Source: Taibaiella chishuiensis (lineage in GTDB: Bacteria; Bacteroidota; Bacteroidia; Chitinophagales; Chitinophagaceae). From it: a DNA stretch of 64,000 nucleotides. Positions 52,532 to 61,688 of this stretch are shown here, one piece after another. Position 1 is the first letter of the stretch, and every line of letters starts with the position of its first letter. Position numbers and translations under genes: made by a program. The notes below the pieces were generated by a model. It saw only the letters and a program-made list of their open reading frames with translations, was not told the origin of the DNA and searched no databases. The stretch lies in contig NZ_PYGD01000005.1 in NCBI RefSeq assembly GCF_003014535.1, forward strand, positions 124,001-188,000, written 5' to 3'.

Positions 52532-53095
52532 TTAATAACTTTCTGGATCAAACCACCTGGTGCCCACATTTACATTCAAATATATACTAAAGCCCGAATA
52601 GTCTGATTTGTTGATACAGTTATTATAGCCAACGTACAGACCGGCATAGTCAAATAGCGATAAGCCGATGTAAGGTGCAATGTTGACATAGGGATGAAGA
52701 TAACTGAGGTCGAGCCGCGCAGCCACCACGAAAATGCGCCCCTCGACACTGACTTTAGGGCCAGCCCTGAACTTACCGTTGGTTACAAGACCACAAATGG
52801 ATGTCGTAGCACCATATTCGTAAAATTCCGCAGACTCGCGAAAATTGATACCAACATCGAAGCTATGCCCTAAAGATTCGGAGAAGTCCAGGAGTTGATA
52901 GCCGATGCTTAAGCTTTTCATCTTGTCTGTTTCAAAGTTTGCAAAACTAATGTCTTTAGCCGATGCTGTAATGATGCTTGAGCTTTTCCTGTTGTATGCA
53001 TTAAAAATCGCCCCTTCAGCATCTTTAGCTGAGGCCGGAAAAAGGTAACAACTCATCAACACGCCCGCTAACATCCTTTGTAATAATACAATCAT
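52532..53095 (-). CDS. Secreted or outer-membrane beta-barrel-like protein
   Basis: 187 residues. Signal peptide (MIVLLQRMLAGVLMSCYLFPASA, about 23). The mature part consists of alternating strands rich in aromatic and glycine residues (GHSFDVGINFRESAEFYEYG, FVVAARLDLSYLHPYVNIAPYIGL, YAGLYVGYNNC) and ends in VNVGTRWFDPESY, suggesting a small outer-membrane barrel. No named family recognised. Single gene, convergent with the kinase at 50367. Confidence 0.75.
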   Translation of the reverse strand: MIVLLQRMLAGVLMSCYLFPASAKDAEGAIFNAYNRKSSSIITASAKDISFANFETDKMKSLSIGYQLLDFSESLGHSFDVGINFRESAEFYEYGATTSICGLVTNGKFRAGPKVSVEGRIFVVAARLDLSYLHPYVNIAPYIGLSLFDYAGLYVGYNNCINKSDYSGFSIYLNVNVGTRWFDPESY

Positions 53096-53155
53096 AACGA
53101 AGGGTTTTTAGGAAACTAACCTACAAGGCTTTACCCGGAAAATTTACAGCGTTGA

Positions 53156-53287
53156 TTATAGTTTTGAAGATCGATGCTCTTCCATGCCACAACCGCAGCC
53201 CCGGGGTTTGGAAGTATAACAGGAACTCATGACAAGGATTATAATTAATGCCACGAAAAGCGATGAGCGTTGTATGATGTTCTTCAT
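53156..53287 (-). CDS. Tiny lipoprotein with CGCG motif
   Basis: 43 residues with start at the ATG ending at 53287. Lipobox in LVMSSC (Cys22), then a very short tail YTSKPRGCGCGMEEHRSSKL containing two Cys in CGCG. Tiny lipoproteins of this kind (a lipobox followed by a short Gly/Cys/His tail) occur in many Bacteroidota. It lies 60 bp upstream of the barrel-like gene at 52532, in the same orientation. Function unknown. Confidence 0.6.
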   Translation of the reverse strand: MKNIIQRSSLFVALIIILVMSSCYTSKPRGCGCGMEEHRSSKL

Positions 53288-53625
53288 TATAGCCAACTTG
53301 ATAGATGAATAAAGATACATGATTATTTCACTTATGGTATTTTTCACCAGCAACATAAGTGCAATATTTATCAAAACATGCGGATTGGCTGATTGCGTGA
53401 CCCTTAATATGCCAACCAGAGCCGTAGCATCCCGCTACGACTATCTTTACAAAGCTGGTTTATGCCGCCGTACAAAAGCCTTCTTTATCCCGCTCGGCAT
53501 ATGCCGGTAAGTAAAAAAACAAGGCACTTTAATTTTAAGATTTTTTATAGACCTGTCTTCCGCATATTGCAACGGTAAATGCTACATTTGAACGCAAAAC
53601 AAAGCACAAACCAATCCGCGTAAAT
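53288..53625. other. Divergent intergenic region
   Basis: About 340 bp between the divergent tiny lipoprotein and the gene at 53626. It holds the -7 element TACATTTG at 53583-53590. No gene recognised. Confidence 0.45.
53583..53590 (+). promoter_or_regulatory. -7 element of the gene at 53626
   Basis: TACATTTG, an exact TAnnTTTG, 35 bp before the start codon. No clear -33 element. Confidence 0.5.
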
Positions 53626-54195
53626 ATGAGCAAGTTGTTTCCCGGTGTTCTTTTAGTATTTCTTTCGTTTAACTTTTTTGGTAGCCCACTTTTTGCGCAG
53701 ACCTCAACAAAACCGGTACCTAAAAAAACTGACGTCAGCGCCATTCCGGTTTCCAACGCTGCACTCGGCGAATTTCCCTATATACAGTTGCCCGCAGGAT
53801 TAAAGCTACTCAACAGCCAGGCCTATACGCATCAAATGGATTTTTTGTTTTTCCCGGTCGATGGGCAAATGCAACGCCTGGAAGGCAAGGTATGGCGGGC
53901 CTTTATTACCGATGACGGATCGGTAGGTAACGGATGGTCTTATGATTATTTTGAACGGAAAATAATTGCCGCGATAACACAACTCGGCGGGGTAAAACTA
54001 TTTGCGGGAAAAGTGCGTAAGGCAGAGCTGGACCGTATCAAAGAGGATGCTACCTATTTTGGAGATGAAGGCTCGATAGACTACTGGAATAATAAGGTTT
54101 TGGTTTATATGATCCGGAGACAGGATGGACACAATATCTACTGCCAGTTTAGCGGCAATTCCGCAGGCGGACAATTACAGGTACTGCAGCAATGA
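53626..54195 (+). CDS. Secreted protein resembling the N-terminal part of OmpA-family proteins
   Basis: 189 residues. Signal peptide (MSKLFPGVLLVFLSFNFFGSPLFAQ, about 25). The mature region contains ALGEFPYIQLPAGLKL, a motif that in Bacteroidota usually introduces the N-terminal domain of OmpA-like proteins, followed by FLFFPVDGQMQRLEGKVWRAF and a Tyr/Trp-rich end. The OmpA peptidoglycan-binding domain is missing; the protein simply stops at QVLQQ. It may be a stand-alone version or a truncated relative. It has its own promoter and is convergent with the response regulator at 54246. Confidence 0.78.
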   Translation: MSKLFPGVLLVFLSFNFFGSPLFAQTSTKPVPKKTDVSAIPVSNAALGEFPYIQLPAGLKLLNSQAYTHQMDFLFFPVDGQMQRLEGKVWRAFITDDGSVGNGWSYDYFERKIIAAITQLGGVKLFAGKVRKAELDRIKEDATYFGDEGSIDYWNNKVLVYMIRRQDGHNIYCQFSGNSAGGQLQVLQQ

Positions 54196-54245
54196 TGGTA
54201 AAGACGGTATTACAGATGCGGCAAAGCACCTTTTCCTAAGTTATT

Positions 54246-54899
54246 TTACCCTTCCATTCCATTATGAATAGCAAACTTAACCAGGCCCACAGTGCTTTTA
54301 CAGCCTGTTTTTTCAAGAATATTCGTCCGGTGGTTATCTACCGTCTTTTTGCTGATGACCAGTTGCCGGGCAATTTCTTCACTTGTAAATTCCTTTACGA
54401 TAAGCATCAGTATTTCTTTTTCCCTTGCCGATAAGTGGTTCATCTGCTCCTCTTGTATTTTCCGCTTATGGTATTGATTATAAATAATAGGTACTATATC
54501 CTGTGAAAAATAGGTGCCGCCATTCGTGATGCGGTGAATTGCTTTTAATAGCTCATCCTTACCCGCATTTTTTAAAATATAGCCGTCCGCTTCGGCAAAA
54601 ACCGCCTCCTGTACCGCCGTAGCATTGTTGTACATCGACAGGACCAGTACCTGTATATGCGGGAACCGGTCTTTAACCATACGGCAAAGCTGCGTGCCAC
54701 TGAGCAGGGGCATGCTTATATCGGTAAGTAATAATTGAAAATTATGCGGATCGGCCTCCAGCATTTCGTAGGCCATCTGCCCGTTGTTGGCCTCGGCCAG
54801 CACAACCAAATTATCTTCTTTACCGAGAATATCCTTCACACCATCGATCATCATCTGGTGGTCGTCAGCCAATAAGATGCCAATTTTAGTTTGCTCCAT
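54246..54899 (-). CDS. NarL/LuxR-type response regulator
   Basis: 217 residues. Receiver (about 5-120) with acidic pair in LADDHQMMIDG (Asp11, Asp12), phosphoacceptor Asp in LLLTDISMPLLSG (about 61) and the Lys in YILKNAGKDEL (about 111). LuxR-type helix-turn-helix (about 150-210) with SAREKEILMLIVKEFTSEEIARQLVISKKTVDNH. It overlaps by 14 bp the end of the sensor kinase gene at 54886, forming a classic two-component operon with it. Such regulators control envelope and nutrient responses; targets unknown. Confidence 0.97.
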   Translation of the reverse strand: MEQTKIGILLADDHQMMIDGVKDILGKEDNLVVLAEANNGQMAYEMLEADPHNFQLLLTDISMPLLSGTQLCRMVKDRFPHIQVLVLSMYNNATAVQEAVFAEADGYILKNAGKDELLKAIHRITNGGTYFSQDIVPIIYNQYHKRKIQEEQMNHLSAREKEILMLIVKEFTSEEIARQLVISKKTVDNHRTNILEKTGCKSTVGLVKFAIHNGMEG

Positions 54900-56790
54900 T
54901 TGAGGGTAAGGTTATTTCTATTTGTGTACCTGAAAGCTGTTCAGACTTTACGTTTATTTTCCCATCCAGCATATGCACTCTTGCATTAATATTTTTCCAG
55001 CCCATGCCTTTTGAATTATCGATATCCTTAAGGTCAATGCCACGGCCATTGTCGTTAACGGCGATCAAAACCTGGTTGTCTTTATACTTAACGGACAGGT
55101 TGATTTCACTTGCCCCGGCATGTTTCAGCATGTTATTCACCACCTCCTGTACAATGCGGTAAATAGAAAGCTCATTTTGCATTTCGAACTGTAAGGTTTG
55201 TATTTGTCCGGGAATATCAATATTCATTTTTGTAGTCCCGGAAGCATTTACTTTTTCAGCCAGGTTTTCCAATGCCCTGAGGATACCGAAATTGAGTTCC
55301 TGTGGCAGGAGGTTGTGCGAAACATAACGTACCTCGTCTATAGTTTTGTCCGTAAGTGCCATCGCTTTTTGTACCGCTACATCACCGGTTTCCAACGTAG
55401 ATAAACTCATTTTTACCAGGGAAAGCATTTGCCCTACCCCATCGTGCAAATCGCGGGCAATACGTATGCGTTCGTTTTGTTCGCCATCGAACAATGCTTT
55501 TGTTTCTGCCGCCTGCCGGTTAAAGATTTCCCGTTGTAACTTTTGCTCCTGCCGGCTTTTATTCAGCGCGAAAATAAAACAGGTTGCAATACAGCCAGCC
55601 AGCAGCCCTATGCCCCCCACCCATAACCATTGCTCTCGCTTAGCTATTTCCTGTTTTTGTTGTTCAATAATGGCCTGCTTTTTCCCTGCCTGGTATTTTT
55701 CCTGTAAGTTAAGCATGGCTGTTGTCTTTTCCTCATTCAGCAGCGAGTCTTTCAAAGCCATGTACTTTTCAAGAAACGCCAGAGCTGGCTTATATTGCTG
55801 CATATCTTTTTTCAGCAAATAAGCATACTCGTAGGCATCCAGTAATTTTTCGGGACTCTCACTTTTTTGCGCATAGTATAACGCCGAATCTAAAAAGCTA
55901 TTGGCAGGCAAATATTTCTTTTGAATACGGTATACGTCTGTAAAGTTCCCGTACACCGTCGCTTTATGATAATCCAGGCCCCAGCCGGGCGGGTTTTCCC
56001 GGAGGCTTTCCAGAGAGCGGCTCAGATAATGAATAGCGGAATCCGTTCGTCCTGATTTCTTATAAGTATTCCCCAGGTTATTATAGGTGGAGTGCACTCT
56101 GTTCCCGGCGTAAGGCAATGCCTGCAGATGCGTGTGTATGGCTTTTTCGTATTCCTTATTATCGTCGTAGTTAATGGCCAGTACATTAAACGCATCCCAG
56201 CGGTAATAGTCTTTAACCGCGGGATGCGTGGCAGCGGTTTTTAAAGCTGCACGGGCATATTCAATCCCCTTTGCGTAGTTTTTAGCATCGTGGAATGCAT
56301 TGGAAATACTTACATAAGCTGATACAACCATGTCGATATCGCCTGCCTTTTCAAAATCCTGAACACTCTGGTTCAGATATAGAAAACCGTTTTCAAAATC
56401 ATAGCGCCGGCTAAACAATATACCCATATTAAGCGCAGCGTAACCTTTCCACAAATAGTTTTTTGCATGCACAAAATAGTGTTGGGCCTTATCGTACCAT
56501 GCAACAGCTTCATCTGTTTTTTTTAATGCCATACGGGTAGTACTGATCAGCGTAGCACCCCTGCCCATATAGTCTTCATTGCTTAATTGTCGGGCCCGTA
56601 GAAAAAAAACAACAGCAATAGAGTCCGCCCGGGCTGCATTACTGTTTACGATATTGTTGTATGCCGTAGCCAATGCCTCGAAAGCCACGGAATCCTTAAG
56701 ACTAAGGGGGTGTGGTTGTGCATGGCTCTTATACCCCAATAGGATAAAAGGGAACAACCAAAGAATTATTTTGCATCGTATTGCGCCCAT
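54886..56790 (-). CDS. TPR-containing sensor histidine kinase (HisKA_3 type)
   Basis: 634 residues. Signal anchor (MGAIRCKIILWLFPFILLGYKSHAQ), a helical tetratricopeptide-repeat region (about 30-350), coiled coil (about 355-390) and a membrane helix (about 393-413). HisKA_3 dimerisation domain has RIARDLHDGVGQMLSLVKMSLS (His about 450); the ATPase domain has EVVNNMLKHAGASE as N-box and NDNGRGIDLKD as G1. It is upstream of, and overlaps, the LuxR-type regulator (54246). A -7 element TATATTTG lies 40 bp upstream (complement of 56830-56837). The periplasmic TPR part probably senses a protein or peptide signal. Confidence 0.95.
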   Translation of the reverse strand: MGAIRCKIILWLFPFILLGYKSHAQPHPLSLKDSVAFEALATAYNNIVNSNAARADSIAVVFFLRARQLSNEDYMGRGATLISTTRMALKKTDEAVAWYDKAQHYFVHAKNYLWKGYAALNMGILFSRRYDFENGFLYLNQSVQDFEKAGDIDMVVSAYVSISNAFHDAKNYAKGIEYARAALKTAATHPAVKDYYRWDAFNVLAINYDDNKEYEKAIHTHLQALPYAGNRVHSTYNNLGNTYKKSGRTDSAIHYLSRSLESLRENPPGWGLDYHKATVYGNFTDVYRIQKKYLPANSFLDSALYYAQKSESPEKLLDAYEYAYLLKKDMQQYKPALAFLEKYMALKDSLLNEEKTTAMLNLQEKYQAGKKQAIIEQQKQEIAKREQWLWVGGIGLLAGCIATCFIFALNKSRQEQKLQREIFNRQAAETKALFDGEQNERIRIARDLHDGVGQMLSLVKMSLSTLETGDVAVQKAMALTDKTIDEVRYVSHNLLPQELNFGILRALENLAEKVNASGTTKMNIDIPGQIQTLQFEMQNELSIYRIVQEVVNNMLKHAGASEINLSVKYKDNQVLIAVNDNGRGIDLKDIDNSKGMGWKNINARVHMLDGKINVKSEQLSGTQIEITLPSNGAN

Positions 56791-56829
56791 GAAATATAGC
56801 TATTCAATTTACATACAGGATATTACCAG

Positions 56830-56837
56830 CAAATATA
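56830..56837 (-). promoter_or_regulatory. -7 element of the TPR kinase/regulator operon
   Basis: The complement reads TATATTTG, an exact TAnnTTTG, 40 bp upstream of the start at 56790. No convincing -33 element. Confidence 0.45.
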
Positions 56838-56993
56838 TTAATAATATACCTGCTATTGATAATTACAGCCGTTGGCCCGACCCTGCAAAAATCACAAGGC
56901 CATTTTCTTATAGCACCTGATGCCAGAGACCCGTACCGGTAATCCCAATGCCCCTGAAATAATCCCTACCGGCCAGGGGGTACAACTACCTTG

Positions 56994-58559
56994 CTATTCG
57001 TATTTAAATCCCCGCTTCATTTGCTTTTCTGTATCGCGGTAAATCTGGTCCATGGCGCGTTGATGCCTGTCGGACTCCGATTGGGAACCCGTTCTGTAAG
57101 TGGCCTGTGGTATATTCTGATTAGGCATGGGTCTGCTGTTTTGTGAACCGCCTCTGCCATAGGTTTTCTCCCACCATTCCTCATACGATTCCCCGGTTTG
57201 TGTGGTAGTAGCATTTTTGGCGGTAGCCGCTCTCTGGCGGGCCGCTTCCAGTGCAGCGAAATAGTCCAGTACTTTTTGCTTTTCTGCCAGGGCTTCCTTT
57301 TTCCCCAGGTCGGCAGATTTCTGGTAATATTCAATGGCCTTATTATAATCAGCGCCGGGTATTTTGCCCATATGGTGGAGTACTGCAAGCCCGTAATAAG
57401 CATCGGCATCATGGCCTTCAAAAGCTGCTAGTTTCCACCAGCGGAGGGCTTCTTCATAATTTCCATTGTCAAACGCCGTATACCCGTTTGAGTAAGCATC
57501 CCTGAGCTCCAGGGCCGCCTCCGCTTTATCCAACAGCGTTACTTTCTGCACCGCCCACATATTGCCGGTCTGGGCAGCTTCATTGTACCAGTACCGGGCC
57601 TTTTTCTTATCGATCAAATAAGCATACCGGTTCCTGTCGGTGGGCATCGGGATATCGTCACCTGTTGCGTGCTGATAAAGCGTACCCAAAAAATACATGG
57701 CTGGCCGGTACCCTTGTTGCGTTGCCTTTTGGCAATAAAACAGAGCAGAATCTATTTCTTTTTTGGGTGGGTTAACCTGTCCCGCTGCGAAGCCCCGGGC
57801 TAAATAATAAGAAGCCTTGGGCATATGGCCCGCCGCATCATATTTTCTTAAAATTTTAATGGCCGCAGGGGCACTGGCGGGATATTTCATTTTTTCGGAT
57901 GCCGCTTCTATTTCGGCATCCGGGTTATTATCGGGCATAGTCGCCTTACCGCTTACACCTTGCGCAGGTGTGGCTGTTGCCGCTATGGCCCTTGTATTTA
58001 CGCTACGTTCCCCATCCTGTGTTTTCCCGTTTTTATCAATATGAAGATATCCCTTTTGGTCCGCCACCAAAGCAACGCCACCCGAAAAATCACGTGCAAT
58101 CCGGTACTGCACCCGGATCACCATCCGCCCCTCTTTGTTGATATAACCCCAGCCCGCTTTTTGCACCGGCGCAACAGCCGCCATTCCTTCCTTAAAGCCA
58201 TTGACCCAATCATAGGCAGGGGCAACAATCTGTTTGCCTTGTTTATTGATAAACCCCCATTTGCCCCCGGCTTTAACCGCGGCCAGGCCTTCGCTAAAGG
58301 GTTCTGCATCTTCGTAAATAAACGCAATGCGTTGCTGATCGTTTTTATCGATATAGCCCCATTTACCATTGAGTTTAACCGGCGCCAACCCTTCGGCAAA
58401 TGTGCTTGCCATTTTGTATTTATAGGGTATTACCAACACGCCTTTGCTGTCTTTGTAACCCACAAGGCTATAATCGTTATTCCAGGCGACTTCTAACTCC
58501 TGCGCGTGGGCCGGTATGCTTAATACCACACCTAGTAATAGTAGTATTGATTTTATCAT
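56994..58559 (-). CDS. WG-repeat and Sel1-repeat protein
   Basis: 521 residues. Signal peptide (MIKSILLLLGVVLSIPAHAQ). Five or more WG repeats (about 22-185: NGKWGYIDKNDQQRIAFIYEDAEPF, GGKWGFINKQGKQI, and relatives) are followed by Sel1-like/TPR repeats (about 245-445; ARYWYNEAAQTGNMWAVQK, AIEYYQKSADLGKKEAL). A low-complexity tail rich in Arg, Gln and Ser closes it. WG and Sel1 modules mediate protein-protein contacts. It is the last of five minus-strand genes spaced by only 2-42 bp (from 61616), so an operon of envelope proteins is likely. The role of the operon is unknown. Confidence 0.92.
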   Translation of the reverse strand: MIKSILLLLGVVLSIPAHAQELEVAWNNDYSLVGYKDSKGVLVIPYKYKMASTFAEGLAPVKLNGKWGYIDKNDQQRIAFIYEDAEPFSEGLAAVKAGGKWGFINKQGKQIVAPAYDWVNGFKEGMAAVAPVQKAGWGYINKEGRMVIRVQYRIARDFSGGVALVADQKGYLHIDKNGKTQDGERSVNTRAIAATATPAQGVSGKATMPDNNPDAEIEAASEKMKYPASAPAAIKILRKYDAAGHMPKASYYLARGFAAGQVNPPKKEIDSALFYCQKATQQGYRPAMYFLGTLYQHATGDDIPMPTDRNRYAYLIDKKKARYWYNEAAQTGNMWAVQKVTLLDKAEAALELRDAYSNGYTAFDNGNYEEALRWWKLAAFEGHDADAYYGLAVLHHMGKIPGADYNKAIEYYQKSADLGKKEALAEKQKVLDYFAALEAARQRAATAKNATTTQTGESYEEWWEKTYGRGGSQNSRPMPNQNIPQATYRTGSQSESDRHQRAMDQIYRDTEKQMKRGFKYE

Positions 58560-58592
58560 CTTGCTTATATTTTAGTAAGCTATTTTATGGTT

Positions 58593-59057
58593 TTACCCCA
58601 TACGACTGAATAAAAAACGAATAGCGCCGGTATCATCTAAAGTAGCCGTCAGCACCGTTTTACCGGTATCGCGGCTTTTCAGCACAATTTTGCGCACAAT
58701 GGTTGTTTCATTTTTTTTGATAAGCCCCGGCCGGTCTTTACTATCGAAAACAAGGAATGGAATTTCATTGAAGCGGTCATAAATGGTATCCATGGTTGCC
58801 GCATCGCCTCTTTTTACATAGTCTGCCGAAAGTATATTGCCGACTACGCCGCTTACCATATAGCTTACCGCAAACCCTTCGAGCTTTAATGCGGTGCGAT
58901 AACTGTTGTAGCCGTCGCCTGCCTTGACTTCGTGTTGCATGAGACTGGATGCATCGGCCTCAATCAGCGCTTTTATCTCAGCCGGGAAGTTTTTCCCGGT
59001 TTGTGCATAAACGATAGTGCAGGAGAGCAGCAATGCCATGCTCAACGTGATTTTCAT
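58593..59057 (-). CDS. Small secreted protein of unknown function
   Basis: 154 residues with start at 59057 (MKITLSMALL), signal peptide ending VYAQ (about 19). The mature part has KNFPAEIKALIEADASSLMQHEVKAGDGYNSYRTALKLEGF and later KIVLKSRDTGKTVLTATLDDTGAIRFLF, a mixed helix-strand domain. No enzyme motif recognised. Second last of the 56994-61616 operon (33 bp before the WG/Sel1 gene). It is probably periplasmic. Confidence 0.75.
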   Translation of the reverse strand: MKITLSMALLLSCTIVYAQTGKNFPAEIKALIEADASSLMQHEVKAGDGYNSYRTALKLEGFAVSYMVSGVVGNILSADYVKRGDAATMDTIYDRFNEIPFLVFDSKDRPGLIKKNETTIVRKIVLKSRDTGKTVLTATLDDTGAIRFLFSRMG

Positions 59058-59099
59058 TATTTTTAAGACTTTCACCTGATTGCTTTGCATTTGAATTTA

Positions 59100-59585
59100 T
59101 TATTGGCTGTACATCATGATGGCAAACCTGCTCTTCGAAGCATTTTCCTGATTGCGGTAACACATCGTTTGAAAAACCAGTAATGGCTTTCTCGCCCCAT
59201 CGACCCTGTACACACTATGGGTAGCAATACCGCCCGGCTCTTCCGCTTCATCTAAGTTAACTATTTTGTATAGCTTATTACCGGAGTACATGGCTTCAAT
59301 AAATCGCGCAACGGCTGCCTGAATGGCCTCTGATTGCCCCAAAGGAACTTCCCAGCACAACACATTTGCGTAGGGAAATTTTCCAATCCTGATTTCGCCC
59401 AGGCCGGCTTGTAGCTTTGCGGGATAAAAGACCGAAACGGTATCCGTTTGTTTGTCCATTATATCCATAAAGTTATTTTTGGAGTGCCGGTAAAACGTGT
59501 CTAGCAGCGCTCTACAGTCTTGTTGCTGTGCCTGTGCAACCGTTATTGAACAGAAAAACAATAGCCAGAGCAATACTTGTTTCAT
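59100..59585 (-). CDS. Small secreted protein of unknown function
   Basis: 161 residues. Signal peptide MKQVLLWLLFFCSITVAQAQ (20). The mature part begins QQDCRALLDTFYRHSKNNFMDIM and contains a central strand-rich stretch GEIRIGKFPYANVLCWEVPLG with two cysteines that may form a disulfide, and a C-terminal VFQTMCYRNQENASKSRFAIMMYSQ. No named family. It lies 2 bp after the lipoprotein gene at 59588 and 42 bp before the gene at 58593, in the five-gene operon. Confidence 0.77.
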   Translation of the reverse strand: MKQVLLWLLFFCSITVAQAQQQDCRALLDTFYRHSKNNFMDIMDKQTDTVSVFYPAKLQAGLGEIRIGKFPYANVLCWEVPLGQSEAIQAAVARFIEAMYSGNKLYKIVNLDEAEEPGGIATHSVYRVDGARKPLLVFQTMCYRNQENASKSRFAIMMYSQ

Positions 59586-59587
59586 AT

Positions 59588-60946
59588 TTATGGATTGAGT
59601 TTTACAATTTCCATGTGGTAATGCGGATCTCCGATCCTGTACCTGCCATCTCCCGTTGGATAGGCCAAAGCGTAATAAGCGCCGTCCAGGTATCTGCAGG
59701 TAGACAAGGTGAAGTCCTTTTGTACAGTTTGTCCATAGGTAATGGAAGAGATTACCTTAACGCCCGAATTATTGACCTCCCATAGTTTGATCGCAGGATC
59801 GGCAGGTTGCGGTACGTTTGCTTCAAATCTGGCCATCGTGTACAACGTTCCGTCTGGTTTTAAGCGCCACTCATTCAGCATATTTTTATTTATATATACT
59901 TTTACAGCATTGCTGAAATCGGCATCCTGATCCAGAGAAGCCTGCCAGAGCCGGGTAAGCGAGCCCTGCCTCCAGCGATAACAGTATATGTTTTTGCGGG
60001 CGTCACTTCCGGAGGCCGCAGACTGGAAGTCATCAAATACAAAAGTAATTTCCCCGGTTTCGGTATTATAATCGTAAGTAAGTAACTCTAAAAAGTCGGC
60101 AGGGAAGCCACTTTGCGGCATATTGGCTACCGTCCCGGCATCTACGATTTCGTAATTGGGTGGCGTAGCCCCGTAAGTCCGGTCTTCGCGGCAACGGATC
60201 ACCATAAAGGTGGTAGCCCCATCTTTGGAACACAGCGAAAACTCGTAATAATTACCATCCGCAGCTTTTACCGGTATATTGAATAACCTTTTATGACCTT
60301 CTATTACACCCGGACGGTACGTAGCACTGAAATCACCGATGGGGTCAGGCGGATTTTTATAATGCCATAAAAACGATTCATGCCCCGTCCACATAGAACC
60401 GGCCAGGAATGTACCATCGTTTGTATACTTAAAGGTGGGGTAATTGCTTGCCGGCGCCCCTGCAATGATATCGCCGGTGCTGTTTCTTAATTGTATGTAA
60501 TTATTGTTATAATCCATTCCTGTAAAAACAGGTATGACGCTATTCGGTAACAATTGACCGTACCAGGTAAAAGGGCTCGAATTACCCCCGCCTGAGAAGA
60601 TCCCGAAACTGATTTTTTGCAGGTTAGTAGCCGTTGCATTTTCGGATACTACTGTTTTGTAAAAATAGTCTGATGACACGTGAGCAACAGGCTCTAAACT
60701 ATGCTGGGTGTATAACACGGCAAATTGGCCATTTGCTTTTTGAAGGTCAAATCCTTTCATCGCATTGTAAGGCGTAGCGCCGCCGCCTAACCCGTCAAAA
60801 GGTATTATGGCTACCCTTTTCCAGCCGGTTGCCGGCTCGGTGAGCAGATCATCGGCATTGTCTGAATCGCCATCTGAGGGGCTGGTCTTTGTGCAGCCTG
60901 TGGCCATCAGCAATAAAGCCAGGGACGCATACAGTATTTTTTTCAT
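59588..60946 (-). CDS. Lipoprotein with beta-propeller-like body
   Basis: 452 residues with start at 60946 (MKKILYASLALLLMATGC), lipobox LMATGC (Cys18). The mature part is entirely beta, with recurrent strands such as WKRVAIIPFDGLGG, GDFSATYRPGVIEGHKRLF and DGAYYALAYPTGDGRYRIG, compatible with a seven-bladed propeller, but no family name is certain. It is outer-membrane anchored by lipidation. It lies 34 bp downstream of the barrel gene at 60981 and 2 bp upstream of the gene at 59100, in one operon. Confidence 0.78.
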   Translation of the reverse strand: MKKILYASLALLLMATGCTKTSPSDGDSDNADDLLTEPATGWKRVAIIPFDGLGGGATPYNAMKGFDLQKANGQFAVLYTQHSLEPVAHVSSDYFYKTVVSENATATNLQKISFGIFSGGGNSSPFTWYGQLLPNSVIPVFTGMDYNNNYIQLRNSTGDIIAGAPASNYPTFKYTNDGTFLAGSMWTGHESFLWHYKNPPDPIGDFSATYRPGVIEGHKRLFNIPVKAADGNYYEFSLCSKDGATTFMVIRCREDRTYGATPPNYEIVDAGTVANMPQSGFPADFLELLTYDYNTETGEITFVFDDFQSAASGSDARKNIYCYRWRQGSLTRLWQASLDQDADFSNAVKVYINKNMLNEWRLKPDGTLYTMARFEANVPQPADPAIKLWEVNNSGVKVISSITYGQTVQKDFTLSTCRYLDGAYYALAYPTGDGRYRIGDPHYHMEIVKLNP

Positions 60947-60980
60947 TTCCATGAGGTGTTGAATTGAATAGGGTGATGGA

Positions 60981-61616
60981 TTAATCATGCTTTGCAAACA
61001 GCCAGCTCATATTTATGGAGCAATTCCGGTTCTTGACCGATGGACTATTGCTAAGCCCTTCGATATTCGTTAACCCGAAATCGTAATGAACATGCAGGCC
61101 TAGTTTTTTACCCATCCTGAAGCCGGTAGTGAGATGGAGTCCAACGTCCAATTTTTTAAATGCCCCGGAGGTAAAATCATGCTTTGCGCTGTTGCCATCG
61201 AACGCAAAGGTTTGTTGTATGGCTTTTACGAGATAGGCCATATACAAGCCGCCGCCTATTTCATAGTCCAGATCATCGCTTACCGGTATTGCAGCCATTA
61301 CAGGCAGGGTCAACTGGATATAATTGAGCCTGTTGGTATTTTTCATGGGCCCGGTATAACCAATCGGGTAATCGTAATACACCCTCGTGCCTTTTTGCGT
61401 AAAACTCAATTCAGGCAACAGGAAGAGATGCCCGTTCAATTTCTTTTTGTATTGAAGTCCGGCATTAAAGGAAAGCAGTACTTTCCGGTGCACATCAAAA
61501 CGGCTTTCGCCATAGTGGTACTTGCCGATATTAGCGCCTGCGGTAATGCCCAACTGTGCATAAGCGCCTGAAGATAAAACCAGGAACAGGAGTGTATAGG
61601 CTATATTTTTGGTCAT
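60981..61616 (-). CDS. PorT-like outer-membrane beta-barrel protein
   Basis: 211 residues. Signal peptide (MTKNIAYTLLFLVLSSGAYAQ, 21) followed by an eight-stranded barrel of the outer-membrane beta-barrel (PorT/OMP_b-brl_2) family: LGITAGANIGKYHYG, KVLLSFNAGLQYKKKLNGHLFLLPELSFTQKG, LPVMAAIPVSDDLDYEIGGGLYMAYLV and the closing LGLHVHYDFGLTNIEG. It is first in the five-gene minus-strand operon. The 32-bp palindrome at 61689-61720 lies 73 bp upstream and may control the operon. Confidence 0.9.
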   Translation of the reverse strand: MTKNIAYTLLFLVLSSGAYAQLGITAGANIGKYHYGESRFDVHRKVLLSFNAGLQYKKKLNGHLFLLPELSFTQKGTRVYYDYPIGYTGPMKNTNRLNYIQLTLPVMAAIPVSDDLDYEIGGGLYMAYLVKAIQQTFAFDGNSAKHDFTSGAFKKLDVGLHLTTGFRMGKKLGLHVHYDFGLTNIEGLSNSPSVKNRNCSINMSWLFAKHD

Positions 61617-61688
61617 GTTTAGTATAAATGGTTGATCACCCTACAAAAGTGAAACACATTTAAACAAACCACAATAGGTAAGTATCTT

